From the NCBI RefSeq assembly GCF_010731875.1, contig NZ_AP022595.1, forward strand, positions 806,001 through 870,000: DNA of 64,000 bases. The letters run 5' to 3'. Below the pieces are notes generated by a model, which was given only the letters and a program-made list of their open reading frames with translations, had not been told where the DNA came from and made no database searches. Each line of letters opens with the position of its first letter. The stretch's first letter is position 1. Positions 37,070 through 45,983 of this stretch are shown piece after piece. The DNA comes from Mycolicibacterium sarraceniae. GTDB taxonomy: Bacteria; Actinomycetota; Actinomycetes; Mycobacteriales; Mycobacteriaceae. The position numbers and the translations under genes are program-made.

Positions 37070-39214
37070 CTAGAGCAGCGATGCCGGCGGGTTGAACCGC
37101 TCGCCGTACTTGGCCGCGAGTTCCTTGGCGCGAGCCACGAAGGCGTCCTTGCCGACACCGGCCGGTCCCTCATAGCCGACGATGAACTGCGCCGAGCCAC
37201 CGGTCCACGGCGGGAAGCCGATGCCGAGGATCGAGCCGATGTTGGCATCAGCCGTCGTCATCAGCACGCCTTCGTCGATGCACTTTTGGGTTTCCAGTGC
37301 TTCAGCGAACAGCATGCGGTCGACCATGTCCTGGATCGGGATCTCGGAGCTACCGGAGTTGAACGTCTCCTTGAGCCCGGGCCACAGCTGGGTGCGCTTT
37401 CCGTCGACGTACTCGTAGAAGCCGGCGCCCGCCAGCCGCGACGGCCGGCCGATCTCGATCATCTTCTCGACGACCGCCTCGGCTGGGTGCGGAATGTAGA
37501 CGGCATCCACATCTTCCTGCGCCTTGCGGGAAGCTGCGGCGATCTTGTGCATCAGCTCCAGGTTGAGCTCATCGGAGAGCTGCAGCGGTGCCGCCGGGTA
37601 ACCGGCCTGACCGCCGGCGTGCTCGATGCTCGCCGGTGCCACGCCCTCGCCGAGCATGGCGAGTGCCTCGTTGACGAAGGTGCCGATGACGCGGCTGGTG
37701 AAGAACCCACGGCTGTCGTTGACGACGATCGGGGTCTTGCCGATGGCTAGCGTGTAGTCGAACACCCGGGCCAAGGCTTCGTCAGAAGTCTTCTCCCCCT
37801 TGATGATTTCGACCAGCGGCATCTTGTCGACCGGTGAGAAGAAGTGGATGCCGATGAAGTCCTCCTGGCGCTTCACGCCGGACGCGAGTCCGGTGATCGG
37901 CAGCGTCGAGGTGTTCGAGCCCAGCAGTGCGTTGGGCTCGACGATGTCCTCGATTTCCTGGAACACCTGGTGCTTGAGATCCTCGCTCTCGAAGACGGCC
38001 TCGATGACGAAGTCGACACCCGTGAAATCGGCGGGGTCCGCCGAGGGGGTGATCCGCGCCAGCAGTGCGTCGCTGCGCTCCTTGGTGGTCTTACCGCGCT
38101 CGAGCGCCTTGGCCTCGAGCTTCTCCGAGTAGTTCTTGCCCCTCTCGGCGGCCTCGATGCTGACGTCCTTGAGGACCACGTCGTACCCGGCCTTGGCCGA
38201 GACGTAGGCGATTCCGGCACCCATCATGCCGGCGCCGAGGACACCGATCTTGGCGATCGGGGTCTTGCCGATGCCCTCGGGCCGCGAACCGCCCGAGCTG
38301 ATGAACTGCATATCGAAGAAGAACGCCTGGATCATGTTCTTCGCGACCTGGCCGGTGACCAGCTCGGTGAAGTAGCGGCTCTCGATCCGGCTGGCGGTGT
38401 CGAAGTCGACCTGCGCGCCCTCGATGGCTGCGGCCAGGATCGCCTTGGGCGCAGGCATATTCGCGCCCTTGAGCTGCTTGCGCAGCAGTGCCGGGAAAGA
38501 CGGCAGGATGGCCGCGAGTGCCGGGCTGGCCGGGGTGCCGCCCGGCATCTTGTAACCCTTCTTGTCCCAGGGCTGTTCGAATGCCTCGGGATTGGCCTTG
38601 ATCCAGGCCTTGGCTGCGGGGACGAGCTCATCGATGCTGCCGACCAACTCGTCGACCAGACCGATCTCCCTGGCCTTGGCCGGCTTGAAGCGGGTGCCCT
38701 GGCTCAGCACGGTCATGAACGCGTTCTGAATACCGAGCATGCGCACAGTGCGGGTGACGCCGCCACCGCCGGGCAGCAGGCCCAGCGAAACCTCGGGCAG
38801 GCCAAGGACACTGCCCTTGACGTCAGCCGCGATCCGGTGGTGGGTGGCCAACGCGATCTCCAGGCCGCCACCGAGGGCGGCGCCGTTGATGGCGGCGACG
38901 ACGGGCCTACCGAACGTCTCGAGGGTGCGCAGCGCCTTCTTGACGGTTTCCACCGTGCTGAAGGCCTCGCCGGCGTTCTCCGGCCCCAGGTGGATCATCG
39001 ACTTGAGGTCACCGCCGGCGAAGAAGGTTTTCTTCGCGCTGGTGATGACCACGCCGGTGATCGAATCTTTCTCGGCGACAAGGCGTTCTACGGCCCTGTT
39101 CATCGACTCGGTGTAGTGCTCGTTCATCACATTCGCCGACCCGGTCGGATCGTCGAGGGTCAGCGTGACGATGCCGTCGGCATCCTTGTCCCACTGAATC
39201 GTGTTCTCTGCCAT
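37070..39214 (-). CDS. fadB: Fatty-acid oxidation multifunctional enzyme FadB
   Basis: The 714-residue protein fuses an N-terminal enoyl-CoA hydratase domain (about 1-190, with GAALGGGLEIALATHHRIA and LPEVSLGLLPGGGGVTRTV) to a 3-hydroxyacyl-CoA dehydrogenase. The dehydrogenase has a Rossmann motif IGVLGAGMMGAGIAYVSAKA near 340 and the family signature HFFSPVDKMPLVEIIKGE near 470, then a C-terminal HAD domain. It performs the hydration and NAD-dependent oxidation steps of beta-oxidation, in the trifunctional complex with FadA. ATG 39214 is five bases before the fadA stop on the same strand, giving an operon. Confidence 0.96.
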   Translation of the reverse strand: MAENTIQWDKDADGIVTLTLDDPTGSANVMNEHYTESMNRAVERLVAEKDSITGVVITSAKKTFFAGGDLKSMIHLGPENAGEAFSTVETVKKALRTLETFGRPVVAAINGAALGGGLEIALATHHRIAADVKGSVLGLPEVSLGLLPGGGGVTRTVRMLGIQNAFMTVLSQGTRFKPAKAREIGLVDELVGSIDELVPAAKAWIKANPEAFEQPWDKKGYKMPGGTPASPALAAILPSFPALLRKQLKGANMPAPKAILAAAIEGAQVDFDTASRIESRYFTELVTGQVAKNMIQAFFFDMQFISSGGSRPEGIGKTPIAKIGVLGAGMMGAGIAYVSAKAGYDVVLKDVSIEAAERGKNYSEKLEAKALERGKTTKERSDALLARITPSADPADFTGVDFVIEAVFESEDLKHQVFQEIEDIVEPNALLGSNTSTLPITGLASGVKRQEDFIGIHFFSPVDKMPLVEIIKGEKTSDEALARVFDYTLAIGKTPIVVNDSRGFFTSRVIGTFVNEALAMLGEGVAPASIEHAGGQAGYPAAPLQLSDELNLELMHKIAAASRKAQEDVDAVYIPHPAEAVVEKMIEIGRPSRLAGAGFYEYVDGKRTQLWPGLKETFNSGSSEIPIQDMVDRMLFAEALETQKCIDEGVLMTTADANIGSILGIGFPPWTGGSAQFIVGYEGPAGVGKDAFVARAKELAAKYGERFNPPASLL

Positions 39215-39218
39215 GTTG

Positions 39219-40430
39219 TTAAACCCTCTCAATGATGGTCGCGACACCCATGCCGCCGCCGATACACAGGGTGACGAGTGCACGTCGCGCATTGCGGCGC
39301 TCCAGCTCGTCGACCATGGTGCCTAGGATCATGGCGCCGGTCGCGCCGAGCGGGTGGCCCATCGCGATGGCGCCACCGTTGACGTTGAGCTTCTCGTCGG
39401 GGATGTTCAGATCCTTCTGGAACTTCAGCACCACCGAGGCGAAGGCCTCGTTGAGTTCGAACAGGTCGATATCGTCGACCGTCAGGCCGGCCCGGTCCAG
39501 CACCTTGCGGGTGGCCGGAGTGGGGCCGGTCAGCATGATCGTCGCGTCGGCGCCGCTGGTGGCGGTCGCCACGATCCGCGCCCGCGGGGTCAGGCCCTGC
39601 GAGGTTCCCGCTTTCTCGGAGCCGACGAGCACCAGCGCGGCGCCGTCGACGATGCCCGAGCTGTTACCGCCGGTGTGGACGTGATTGATCTTTTCGATCC
39701 AGTGGTACTTCTGCAGTGCCACATCGTCGAAGCCGCCCATCGAACCGATACCGTCGAACGCGGTGCGCAGCTTGCCGAGGCTTTCCACCGTCGAACCCGG
39801 GCGCATGTGCTCGTCGTTGTCGAGGATCAGCAGGCCGTTCTGATCGCGGACCGGCACCACAGATTTGGCGAAGTAGCCGCCCGACCAGGCAGCGGCGGCG
39901 CGCTCCTGCGAACGGGCCGCGTAGGCGTCGACGTCCTCGCGGGAGAAGCCCTCGATGGTGGCGATCAGATCGGCACCGATGCCCTGCGGGGCAATGTAGT
40001 TGTCATACGTCACGACGACGTCGCTGAACATCGCACCACCGTCGGAGCCCATGGGGACGCGGCTCATGGATTCGACGCCGCCGGCCAGCACGAGGTCGTC
40101 CCAGCCGGAGCGCACCTTCTGCGCGGCGGTGTTGACGGCCTCGAGGCCGGAGGCGCAGAAGCGGTTGAGCTGCACGCCGCCGGTGGTGTCGGGCAGGCCC
40201 GCGGCCAGCACGGCGGTGCGGGCGATATCGCCGCCCTGGTCGCCAACCGGGGACACGACGCCGAGGACGACGTCGCTGATCAGGGTTTCGTCCAGGTCGG
40301 GGTGGCGGCTGCGGAGCTCGTCGATCAGGCCAACGACCAGGTTGATCGGCTTGACCTCGTTGAGGGCCCCGCCGCGCTGCTTGCCGCGCGGGGTGCGGAT
40401 GGCCTCGTAAATGAAGGCTTCTTCGGACAT
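39219..40430 (-). CDS. fadA: Acetyl-CoA acyltransferase FadA (thiolase)
   Basis: The 403-residue thiolase cleaves 3-ketoacyl-CoA in the FadA/FadB complex. Catalytic residues are visible: the nucleophile in [16 protein letters not shown] (near residue 92), the histidine in [16 protein letters not shown] (near 358) and the C-terminal cysteine in [15 protein letters not shown] 40430 begins [20 protein letters not shown], the expected N-terminus. It precedes fadB by four bases. The preceding 385 bases hold a small repeat-containing frame and a hairpin. Confidence 0.96.
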   Translation of the reverse strand: MSEEAFIYEAIRTPRGKQRGGALNEVKPINLVVGLIDELRSRHPDLDETLISDVVLGVVSPVGDQGGDIARTAVLAAGLPDTTGGVQLNRFCASGLEAVNTAAQKVRSGWDDLVLAGGVESMSRVPMGSDGGAMFSDVVVTYDNYIAPQGIGADLIATIEGFSREDVDAYAARSQERAAAAWSGGYFAKSVVPVRDQNGLLILDNDEHMRPGSTVESLGKLRTAFDGIGSMGGFDDVALQKYHWIEKINHVHTGGNSSGIVDGAALVLVGSEKAGTSQGLTPRARIVATATSGADATIMLTGPTPATRKVLDRAGLTVDDIDLFELNEAFASVVLKFQKDLNIPDEKLNVNGGAIAMGHPLGATGAMILGTMVDELERRNARRALVTLCIGGGMGVATIIERV

Positions 40431-40512
40431 GTGCGTTCTCTCCCAGTCCTGTTCAGATTGGTTGCGGGCCCGCCGTATGACGGTGGTCCTCTGAACGCGA
40501 AGCTTAGCAAGG

Positions 40513-40536
40513 CCGCCCAACCATCCGGTTGGGCGG
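40513..40536 (-). terminator. Hairpin downstream of the repeat-containing fragment
   Basis: CCGCCCAACC (40513-40522) and GGTTGGGCGG (40527-40536) form a perfect 10-bp stem with a 4-base loop. It lies nine bases after the stop of the minus-strand frame at 40546. It therefore looks like that gene's own terminator and separates it from fadA. Confidence 0.7.
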
Positions 40537-40545
40537 TGTTCGGCG

Positions 40546-40755
40546 TCAGGCCGGGGCGGTGACGATGATCGAATCGTTCGAGGTGTCCCAGGCCTTCATG
40601 AAGGAGGTGTCCCAGGCCTTCATGAAGGAGGTGTCCCAGGCCTTCATGAAGGAGGGGATCGAGAGCTTCGTGGTCGCCTCGTCGGCGGCGGTTCGCTGGT
40701 CGCTGGAGTCCTCGACGATCGCGTAGTTGACGAAGGCGATGACCTTGCGGCCGGC
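40546..40755 (-). pseudogene. 3' fragment of an unidentified gene with a triplicated FMKAWDTS unit
   Basis: The minus frame reads HLNALGQYLGAGRKVIAFVN, continues YAIVEDSSDQRTAADEATTK, then has three FMKAWDTS copies and the tail [10 protein letters not shown] before TGA at 40546-40548. No plausible start codon is found before the divergent dapC gene, so this looks like the C-terminal end of a truncated protein. A strong hairpin follows the stop, which supports a formerly real gene. I do not recognise the family. The repeats keep the frame open on both strands, so a 65-codon plus-strand frame here is likely an artefact. Confidence 0.5.
40582..40653. repeat. Three perfect 24-bp tandem repeats
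   Basis: The unit GGTGTCCCAGGCCTTCATGA plus AGGA occurs three times without a mismatch at 40582, 40606 and 40630. The length is a multiple of three, so each copy adds eight residues to the minus-strand frame. Perfect identity suggests recent slippage and likely copy-number variation. Confidence 0.95.
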
Positions 40756-40815
40756 ACCGAGGTACTGCCCGAGAGCGTTCAGGTGCCATCTGCGCGATAG
40801 GTAGGCTCGCGCGCT

Positions 40816-42003
40816 ATGACGGTGGCACGCCTGCAGCCCTACGCGGTGACGATTTTCGCCGAGATGTCGGCGCTCGCCGCGCGCATCGGCGCGGTGAACC
40901 TGGGCCAGGGCTTCCCTGACGAGGACGGTCCGGTCGGCATGCTCGAGGCGGCCCAGAAAGCGATCTCCGAGGGGGTCAACCAGTACCCGCCCGGGCTGGG
41001 CATCGCCCCGCTGCGCGAGGCCATCGCCGCCCAGCGCACGCGGCGGTACGGCGTGGAGTACGACCCCGAGTCCGAGGTGCTGGTCACCGTCGGTGCCACC
41101 GAGGCCATCGCGGCTGCCGTGATCGGTCTGGTCGAACCGGGTTCGGAGATTCTGCTGATCGAGCCGTTCTACGACTCCTACTCCCCCGTGATCGCAATGG
41201 CCGGCTGCCAGCGGGTCGCGGTGCCGCTAGTGGCCAACGGCCGCGGTTTCACCCTGGACATCGGTGCCCTTCGGGCCGCGATGACGCCGAAGACGAGGGC
41301 ACTGATCGTCAACTCGCCGCACAACCCGACTGGGATGGTGCTCTCCGACCACGACCTGCGGGCCCTGGCGGCACTGGCTGTCGAAGCGGATCTGCTGGTG
41401 ATCACCGACGAGGTCTACGAGCATCTGGTCTTTGACGACAAGCGGCATCTGCCGTTGGCGAGTTACCCCGGTATGGCGGACCGGACGGTGACGATCTCGA
41501 GTGCGGCCAAGATGTTCAACTGCACCGGCTGGAAGATCGGCTGGGCCTGCGGCGCGCCGGATCTGATCGCCGGCGTGCGGGCGGCCAAGCAGTACCTCAG
41601 CTACGTGGGCGGCGCCCCGTTCCAGCCGGCTGTCGCCCACGCGCTGAACTTCGAGGAAGCATGGGTCGACGCGCTGCGAAATTCATTGCAGGCCAAGCGT
41701 GATCGTTTGGCGGGGGCATTGACCGAGTTGGGCTTCGGGGTGCATGACAGCGCCGGCACCTACTTCCTGTGCGCCGACCCCCGCCCACTTGGGTACTCCG
41801 ACAGCACCACGTTCTGCGCCGAGCTACCGGAGCGAGCGGGGGTGGCAGCCATCCCGATGTCGGCGTTCTGCGATCCGGCGTCAGCGCATTTCGGATCGTG
41901 GAATCATTTGGTGCGCTTCGCTTTCTGTAAACGTGACGACACCCTCGACGAAGCGATCCGGCGCCTGGGCGACGCCTTCGCGGGCAATCACGTTCTGGTA
42001 TGA
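40816..42003 (+). CDS. dapC: N-succinyldiaminopimelate aminotransferase DapC (class I aminotransferase)
   Basis: The 395-residue PLP enzyme matches Rv0858c, assigned to N-succinyl-LL-diaminopimelate:glutamate aminotransfer in lysine and peptidoglycan precursor synthesis. Signature segments are NLGQGFPDEDGP, VTVGATEAIAAAVIGL, NSPHNPTGMVLS near residue 170, ITDEVYEHLVF near 195, and SSAAKMFNCTGWKIGW with the PLP lysine near 236. The last ten or so residues (DAFAGNHVLV) differ from the homologue, and the DNA there is also the end of an LLM fragment on the other strand, so a rearrangement clipped the very C-terminus. Activity is probably kept. Confidence 0.92.
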   Translation: MTVARLQPYAVTIFAEMSALAARIGAVNLGQGFPDEDGPVGMLEAAQKAISEGVNQYPPGLGIAPLREAIAAQRTRRYGVEYDPESEVLVTVGATEAIAAAVIGLVEPGSEILLIEPFYDSYSPVIAMAGCQRVAVPLVANGRGFTLDIGALRAAMTPKTRALIVNSPHNPTGMVLSDHDLRALAALAVEADLLVITDEVYEHLVFDDKRHLPLASYPGMADRTVTISSAAKMFNCTGWKIGWACGAPDLIAGVRAAKQYLSYVGGAPFQPAVAHALNFEEAWVDALRNSLQAKRDRLAGALTELGFGVHDSAGTYFLCADPRPLGYSDSTTFCAELPERAGVAAIPMSAFCDPASAHFGSWNHLVRFAFCKRDDTLDEAIRRLGDAFAGNHVLV

Positions 42004-42171
42004 CGGGATGGTGGTGCAGAACGCCAGTGTCTCGGCCGCGACAGCACGCCCGGCATCCTTGTTGTCGGTGATCAGAACCGGACCGGCGGCAATCACCCGC
42101 GGCCGGGGCCGGCCCGCGTCGATCACGATCTCGCGTGATGCCCGAACCGCCAGACCAGCAAACAGAACCAC
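41970..42171 (-). pseudogene. LLM-class oxidoreductase fragment overlapping the dapC 3' end
   Basis: The minus strand reads RVIAAGPVLITDNKDAGRAV and AFCTTIPSYQNVIAREGVA, which resembles the internal part of F420-type LLM oxidoreductases (a VCVTDDVDAARE...LPSYRAMLDREG pattern). It begins and ends abruptly, and continues as antisense of dapC below about 41970. It is a stub left by deletion, adjacent to far on the same strand. Confidence 0.55.
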
Positions 42172-42211
42172 CGAATCGTCGCGCTGTGTCGACTGTGGCT
42201 CAGTTCGCCGA

Positions 42212-43291
42212 CTACCAGCCGATCTCGGTCAGCGGCGTGGTTCCCTGCGGCGGTAGACCGACGGTGCGGGCGACGCTGCGGGAGAACCGCGGCGCCGGCG
42301 CGGCCTGCTCGGCGCCGCCGACATCGATGACCGTTCGGCGCGCCAAAAGATGTTCATTTGAGGCAGCCTCAGCCCAGCTCAGCACCGGCGTCACACACGC
42401 GTCAGTCCCGGCGAAGATCGCCGTCCATTCGGCGCGGGTCTTGCTGGCGAAGGCAGTCGTGAACAGCTCCCGCATCTGCGGATAGCGAGCGACGTCGAAC
42501 TGGTCGGGTACCTGATCGGCCGCGAGTTGCAGCCCTGCCAGCAACTGGGCGAAAAACTGCGGTTCGATCGCACCGACGGCCATGTATCCGCCGTCGGCGG
42601 TCTCATAGGTCCGGTAGTACGGCGCGCCACCATCGAGCAGGAACGACTCACGCTGGTCCTTGAGCGAACCCGTCGCCTTCATCGTCCACATCATCTGAGC
42701 CAGAATGCTGACCCCGTCGACCATCGCGGCGTCGATCACCTGACCCTGGCCGGACTTCTCCCGCTCGTAGAGCGCGGCCACGATACCGAGCAGCACCAGC
42801 ATCGAGCCACCCCCGAAATCGGCGACCAAGTTCAATGGCGCGACCGGCGGCCGATCTCGGTATCCGATCGCGCTCAGCGCACCGGTCTGGGACAGGTAGT
42901 TGATGTCGTGGCCAGCGGTTGACGCCAGCGGACCGTCCTGCCCCCAGCCGGTGATGCGGGCGAAGATCAGCCGGGCGTTGACGGCCGCACAGTCGTCGGG
43001 TCCGATGCCGAGGCGCTCGCAGGTGCCGGGCCGGAAGCAGTCCAGCAGCACATCGGCTTTGGCCGCCAGGTCCAGCAGCACTTCGGGTTGGGACTTCACG
43101 TCGATGTCGACGACGCGCTTGCCGCGATGCAGGAGATCGACATTCTCGGCAGGCATGGCCAACCCGCCAGGGCGGCGAACCCGAACCACGTCGGCACCCA
43201 GATCGGCCAGGATCATCCCGGCATGCGGGCCCGGCCCGATTCCGCCGAGCTCGATTACTCTCACCCCGGCCAGGGGTCCGTTAGTCGTCAC
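42212..43291 (-). CDS. far: CaiB/BaiF family alpha-methylacyl-CoA racemase-like protein (Far)
   Basis: The 359-residue protein is collinear with M. tuberculosis Rv0855 (Far) and related to Mcr, the alpha-methylacyl-CoA racemase. The CoA-transferase family III motifs are VRVIELGGIGPGPHAGMILA, ADVLLDCFRPGTCERLGIGP and ITGWGQDGPLASTAGHDINY (active-site histidine near residue 125). NLVADFGGGSMLVLLGI carries the aspartate near 152. Epimerising branched-chain acyl-CoAs would prepare them for beta-oxidation. It is followed downstream only by an LLM fragment. The upstream SRPBCC gene ends 14 bases before it. Confidence 0.92.
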   Translation of the reverse strand: MTTNGPLAGVRVIELGGIGPGPHAGMILADLGADVVRVRRPGGLAMPAENVDLLHRGKRVVDIDVKSQPEVLLDLAAKADVLLDCFRPGTCERLGIGPDDCAAVNARLIFARITGWGQDGPLASTAGHDINYLSQTGALSAIGYRDRPPVAPLNLVADFGGGSMLVLLGIVAALYEREKSGQGQVIDAAMVDGVSILAQMMWTMKATGSLKDQRESFLLDGGAPYYRTYETADGGYMAVGAIEPQFFAQLLAGLQLAADQVPDQFDVARYPQMRELFTTAFASKTRAEWTAIFAGTDACVTPVLSWAEAASNEHLLARRTVIDVGGAEQAAPAPRFSRSVARTVGLPPQGTTPLTEIGW

Positions 43292-43305
43292 AGCCGTAAG
43301 GTAAC

Positions 43306-43749
43306 TCAGCCGCCCTTCTGAACTGTGAGCACCTGCTTGCGCAACCCGTCGGTGGCGGTCTCCAACGCCCCTTTGATGACGCGCTTGACGACGAACCCAG
43401 GCAACGGCACGGCAAGGTCGATGGACAGATCGAAGCGCAACTTGGTCTTATCACCGTCCGGGGTCAGCGTGTATTTGCCGTCCTGAGAACGTAATTGGCT
43501 GGCTTTGAGCAGTGTCCAGCTCACCACGTTATCGCCATAGGTGTATTCGACGATCTGCTCGTCGGTCAGCCCGGCCGCCTTGATCGTCATTTTGACCTTG
43601 TGCGGTCGGCCGTCGGCGTAGGCCTCCAGGACTTCCGCGCTCTGGTACTGCGGCGACCAGGTCGGAGTCGCCTCGACGTCGGTGATCACTGCGAGGATCT
43701 CCTCGGGGCTCGCCTCGATCACGACCTCGCGGGAATCTTTAGTTGCCAT
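43306..43749 (-). CDS. SRPBCC family protein (Rv0854-like)
   Basis: The 147-residue helix-grip protein opens with KDSREVVIEASPEEILAVIT, then DVEATPTWSPQYQSAEVLEA, characteristic of the mycobacterial Rv0854/Rv0856/Rv0857 group. The long C-terminal helix contains VVKRVIKGALETATDGLRKQ. These proteins have a hydrophobic cavity; ligand and role are unknown. ATG 43749 is chosen over an upstream extension because the extension belongs to the neighbouring Mce debris. It is 14 bases before far, so a small far operon is likely. Confidence 0.9.
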   Translation of the reverse strand: MATKDSREVVIEASPEEILAVITDVEATPTWSPQYQSAEVLEAYADGRPHKVKMTIKAAGLTDEQIVEYTYGDNVVSWTLLKASQLRSQDGKYTLTPDGDKTKLRFDLSIDLAVPLPGFVVKRVIKGALETATDGLRKQVLTVQKGG

Positions 43750-43795
43750 GGCGTGACCATAGCGAGGCGGGCCGCCGCGGGGAAGATATTGACCG

Positions 43796-44704
43796 TTACG
43801 GCCCCGGCGGGGCCAGCATCGACTGCCAGGTCTTGTTCCCCGGGTGGCCAGATCGCCCTGGGTGTAGCGCTTACCGTCCGGCCCGACGTAGTCACCGGTG
43901 GCCGGGTCGTACGGGACGAACGCCACCGGCGGCGGTGCGATACCGGTGCCCTGCGGCGGTGGCAGCCGCGGGTCGGCGCCCGGCGGGTACCGCGGCACCC
44001 CTTGACCGGAGAACGTCGCGTTCGGGTCGCCCTTTCATGTGAAGCCGTCGCCCAGCGGTACGTAGTTCTCGTTGCTTTCGCACATCTCGATGGTGGGGGC
44101 GCGCTTGGCCGGATTGTTCCCACCCGGAATGTTGCGCACACCAGGGACATTCATATCGGAGTCCTGTGGGATCCGGCAGTACAGGTCGCCCGCAGGGCGC
44201 TCCGGGTAATCGACGTCCGACGGTGAGCGCTGTTGCCGGACCGGAAGTGGGCCGGGCCGCCCGTGTTGAGCAGGCGGCGAACGCACGGTCCTGGGCCTTA
44301 CAACCCACCTGAGGTGGGCAGCTCAACGGTTACGGCGCAGATAGTCCCATTCGATCGGCAACGCGGTGCGCTCGATCGGGATGCTCGCCCCGTCGGCCAG
44401 CGTCGGACCGGCGGATCGCCGCTTTGACGTCGGCGGGCACCTGGTAGTGGCTGTCGACGGAGAACGTGACCTTCGCCGAATTCGGTTGCGGCTCGACCTT
44501 GTCCACGGTGCCGACCGCGACCCCGAGGATGCGGATCTCGTCGCCGGTGTAGAGGCCGTTGGTGTTGTCGAAGTAGGCGACGTGGGTGTTGCGCGCGACG
44601 TGACGCCCCCACGGGGTGGCGATGACGGCGATCGCGACGACGAGGGTCAACATCAGGGCCATCCCGGCGGCGATCTGAGTCGCGCGGCCATGGCCGGTGA
44701 ACAT
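43796..44704 (-). pseudogene. Mce family protein, internally deleted with nonsense and frameshift lesions
   Basis: An N-terminal part (44704 down) has the membrane helix ALMLTLVVAIAVIATPWG and the MlaD/Mce core THVAYFDNTNGLYTGDEIRI, continuing LGVAVGTVDKVEPQPNSAKV. It then frameshifts near 44410, and the central half is missing. The C-terminal tail reads DYPERPAGDLYCRIPQDSDM and MCESNENYVPLGDGFT. There a TGA replaces the tryptophan expected before KGDPNATFSGQ. A further frameshift near 43840 precedes TWQSMLAPPGP and TAA at 43796. Mce proteins build lipid-import complexes; this copy cannot. Confidence 0.85.
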
Positions 44705-44719
44705 CGTCAGTTCCCTCCG

Positions 44720-44845
44720 TCAATCGGGGGCACCGGCGGCGTCGCGGGCATTCAGGGTGTCGGCCAGCGTGGTGAGCGCCGAAGACAACTCGGAGGTGTC
44801 CAGGCCGCTGATGGTGGTGGTGTCAATGCAACTGGTTGCACGGAC
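44720..44845 (-). pseudogene. Fragment of a second mce gene
   Basis: The minus strand reads TISGLDTSELSSALTTLADT then LNARDAAGAPD and TGA at 44720-44722. The ELSSALTTLADT element is typical of the helical region of Mce proteins. A Shine-Dalgarno-like AGGGA follows the stop, before the start of the next mce remnant, as in an mce operon. Upstream of about 44845 the similarity ends, so only a short piece remains. Confidence 0.5.
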
Positions 44846-44940
44846 ACCGTCGTCACTACGAGGTATCGGCAGTTTGCCCCAACACCTTTGGTTACATTCA
44901 GACGGTCGGCGGCCGAAGTGCGGAGCACACGCCGGGGCGT

Positions 44941-45333
44941 TTAGGCTAATCCGGCCGCGGCCAATTCCTTCTCAAACTCTTTCGCCATCCGCTCGGCGAA
45001 TGCGGTGACGGCCTTGAGCGGTCGCAGCATCACGGTGAACTCGTCGATGAGCCCGTCTTCGCGGACGTGCAGGAAGTCGCAGCCGTTGATGTCGAGGTCG
45101 CCGACCTTGGCCGTGAACACCAGCGCGTGATCGGCTTGGCCCTCACCGCCGATCTCGTTGATGTAGGTCAGATCGGCGAACACGCGCGAGACCGCCCGCA
45201 GGATGACGCCGATCTGCTCGCGGCCGTGGTACGGCTTGTGGGCGATGGGGCTGCGGAAGACGACGTCTTCCGCACACAGCGCGGGCAGGGCATCGAAATC
45301 GCCGGCTTCGACGGCAGCGCGAAATGCATGCAT
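44941..45333 (-). CDS. SnoaL/NTF2-like family protein
   Basis: The 130-residue protein has the cone-shaped NTF2-like fold signature: an N-terminal helix (MHAFRAAVEAGDFDALPALC), then AEDVVFRSPIAHKPYHGREQ and the strands ALVFTAKVGDLDINGCDFLH and DGLIDEFTVMLRPLKA. This arrangement is typical of nuclear transport factor 2-like mycobacterial proteins, some of which are ketosteroid-isomerase-like. Catalytic residues cannot be assigned. It lies 26 bases after the TetR gene on the same strand, so the two may be co-transcribed. Confidence 0.85.
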   Translation of the reverse strand: MHAFRAAVEAGDFDALPALCAEDVVFRSPIAHKPYHGREQIGVILRAVSRVFADLTYINEIGGEGQADHALVFTAKVGDLDINGCDFLHVREDGLIDEFTVMLRPLKAVTAFAERMAKEFEKELAAAGLA

Positions 45334-45359
45334 GGCCTCAGCATGCCACGCAATGGTTG

Positions 45360-45977
45360 CTAGCTTTCGACGATCCCGTCACGCAGCGACTCCAGCGCGG
45401 TCCGGCACAGCCGGGCCAGCTCGGCCAGGGAGTTGTCCTCGCCGACCATCCACAACTCCATCGCACCGAAGACGGCTGCAGCGATACACCGGGCGGTGAC
45501 GATGACGCGCAGCCGCTCGTTCGGGGTGTTCGGCGGGGTGCTCTGCGACAGCTGGTCGGCGATCGCATCGGCGAATTCGGCCTCCACCTGCCGGGTGTGC
45601 CGGACGATGCGGCCGGGATCGAGCTCCTTGGCCCGCAGGGAGGCGATCTGGGCGACGGCCTCGGGGTCATACGGGGAGGCGTCGATGGCCGATTGCACCG
45701 ATTCGATGATCGACTCCCCCGGCGAGCGTGCGTTCAGCGCCGCGCGGAACCACTCCAGGCCGAGGTCGTAGTCGGCGAACAGCAGATCGTGTTTGGAGGT
45801 GAAGTGCCGGTAGAAGGTGCGCAGTGAGACACCGGCGTCGTCGGCGATCTGCTCGGCCGAGGTCTCCTCGACGCCCTGGGCGAGGAAGCGCACCAGGGCG
45901 GCGCGCCTCAGCGCATCGCGGGTGCGCTCGCTACGAGCCGTCTGAGCTGGCCGAACCACTCGGTTAACGTACCGCAC
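45360..45977 (-). CDS. TetR family transcriptional regulator
   Basis: The 205-residue protein has a clear TetR N-terminal domain: RSERTRDALRRAALVRFLAQ then TSAEQIADDAGVSLRTFYRH, with the YRHF-type recognition helix near residue 50. The C-terminal ligand domain includes AIDASPYDPEAVAQIASLRA and the cysteine-containing ARCIAAAVFGAMELWMVGED. Its GTG start lies six bases from a perfect TTGTCAA/TTGACAA inverted repeat, and a membrane protein gene diverges on the other side. Self-repression and control of that neighbour are inferred. The inducer is unknown. Confidence 0.9.
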   Translation of the reverse strand: MRYVNRVVRPAQTARSERTRDALRRAALVRFLAQGVEETSAEQIADDAGVSLRTFYRHFTSKHDLLFADYDLGLEWFRAALNARSPGESIIESVQSAIDASPYDPEAVAQIASLRAKELDPGRIVRHTRQVEAEFADAIADQLSQSTPPNTPNERLRVIVTARCIAAAVFGAMELWMVGEDNSLAELARLCRTALESLRDGIVES

Positions 45978-45983
45978 AAGGGA

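Noticed and set aside
37844..39235. 460-codon plus-strand frame opposite fadB
   Set aside because: Antisense to a well-conserved enzyme; no recognisable protein features.
40582..40653. Tandem repeats considered as a CRISPR array
   Set aside because: Units are directly adjacent with no spacers and only three copies; no cas genes are present.
40529..40726. 65-codon plus-strand frame with repeated VSQAFMKE
   Set aside because: It is open only because a 24-bp repeat keeps both strands open; the hairpin placement and co-direction favour the minus-strand reading.
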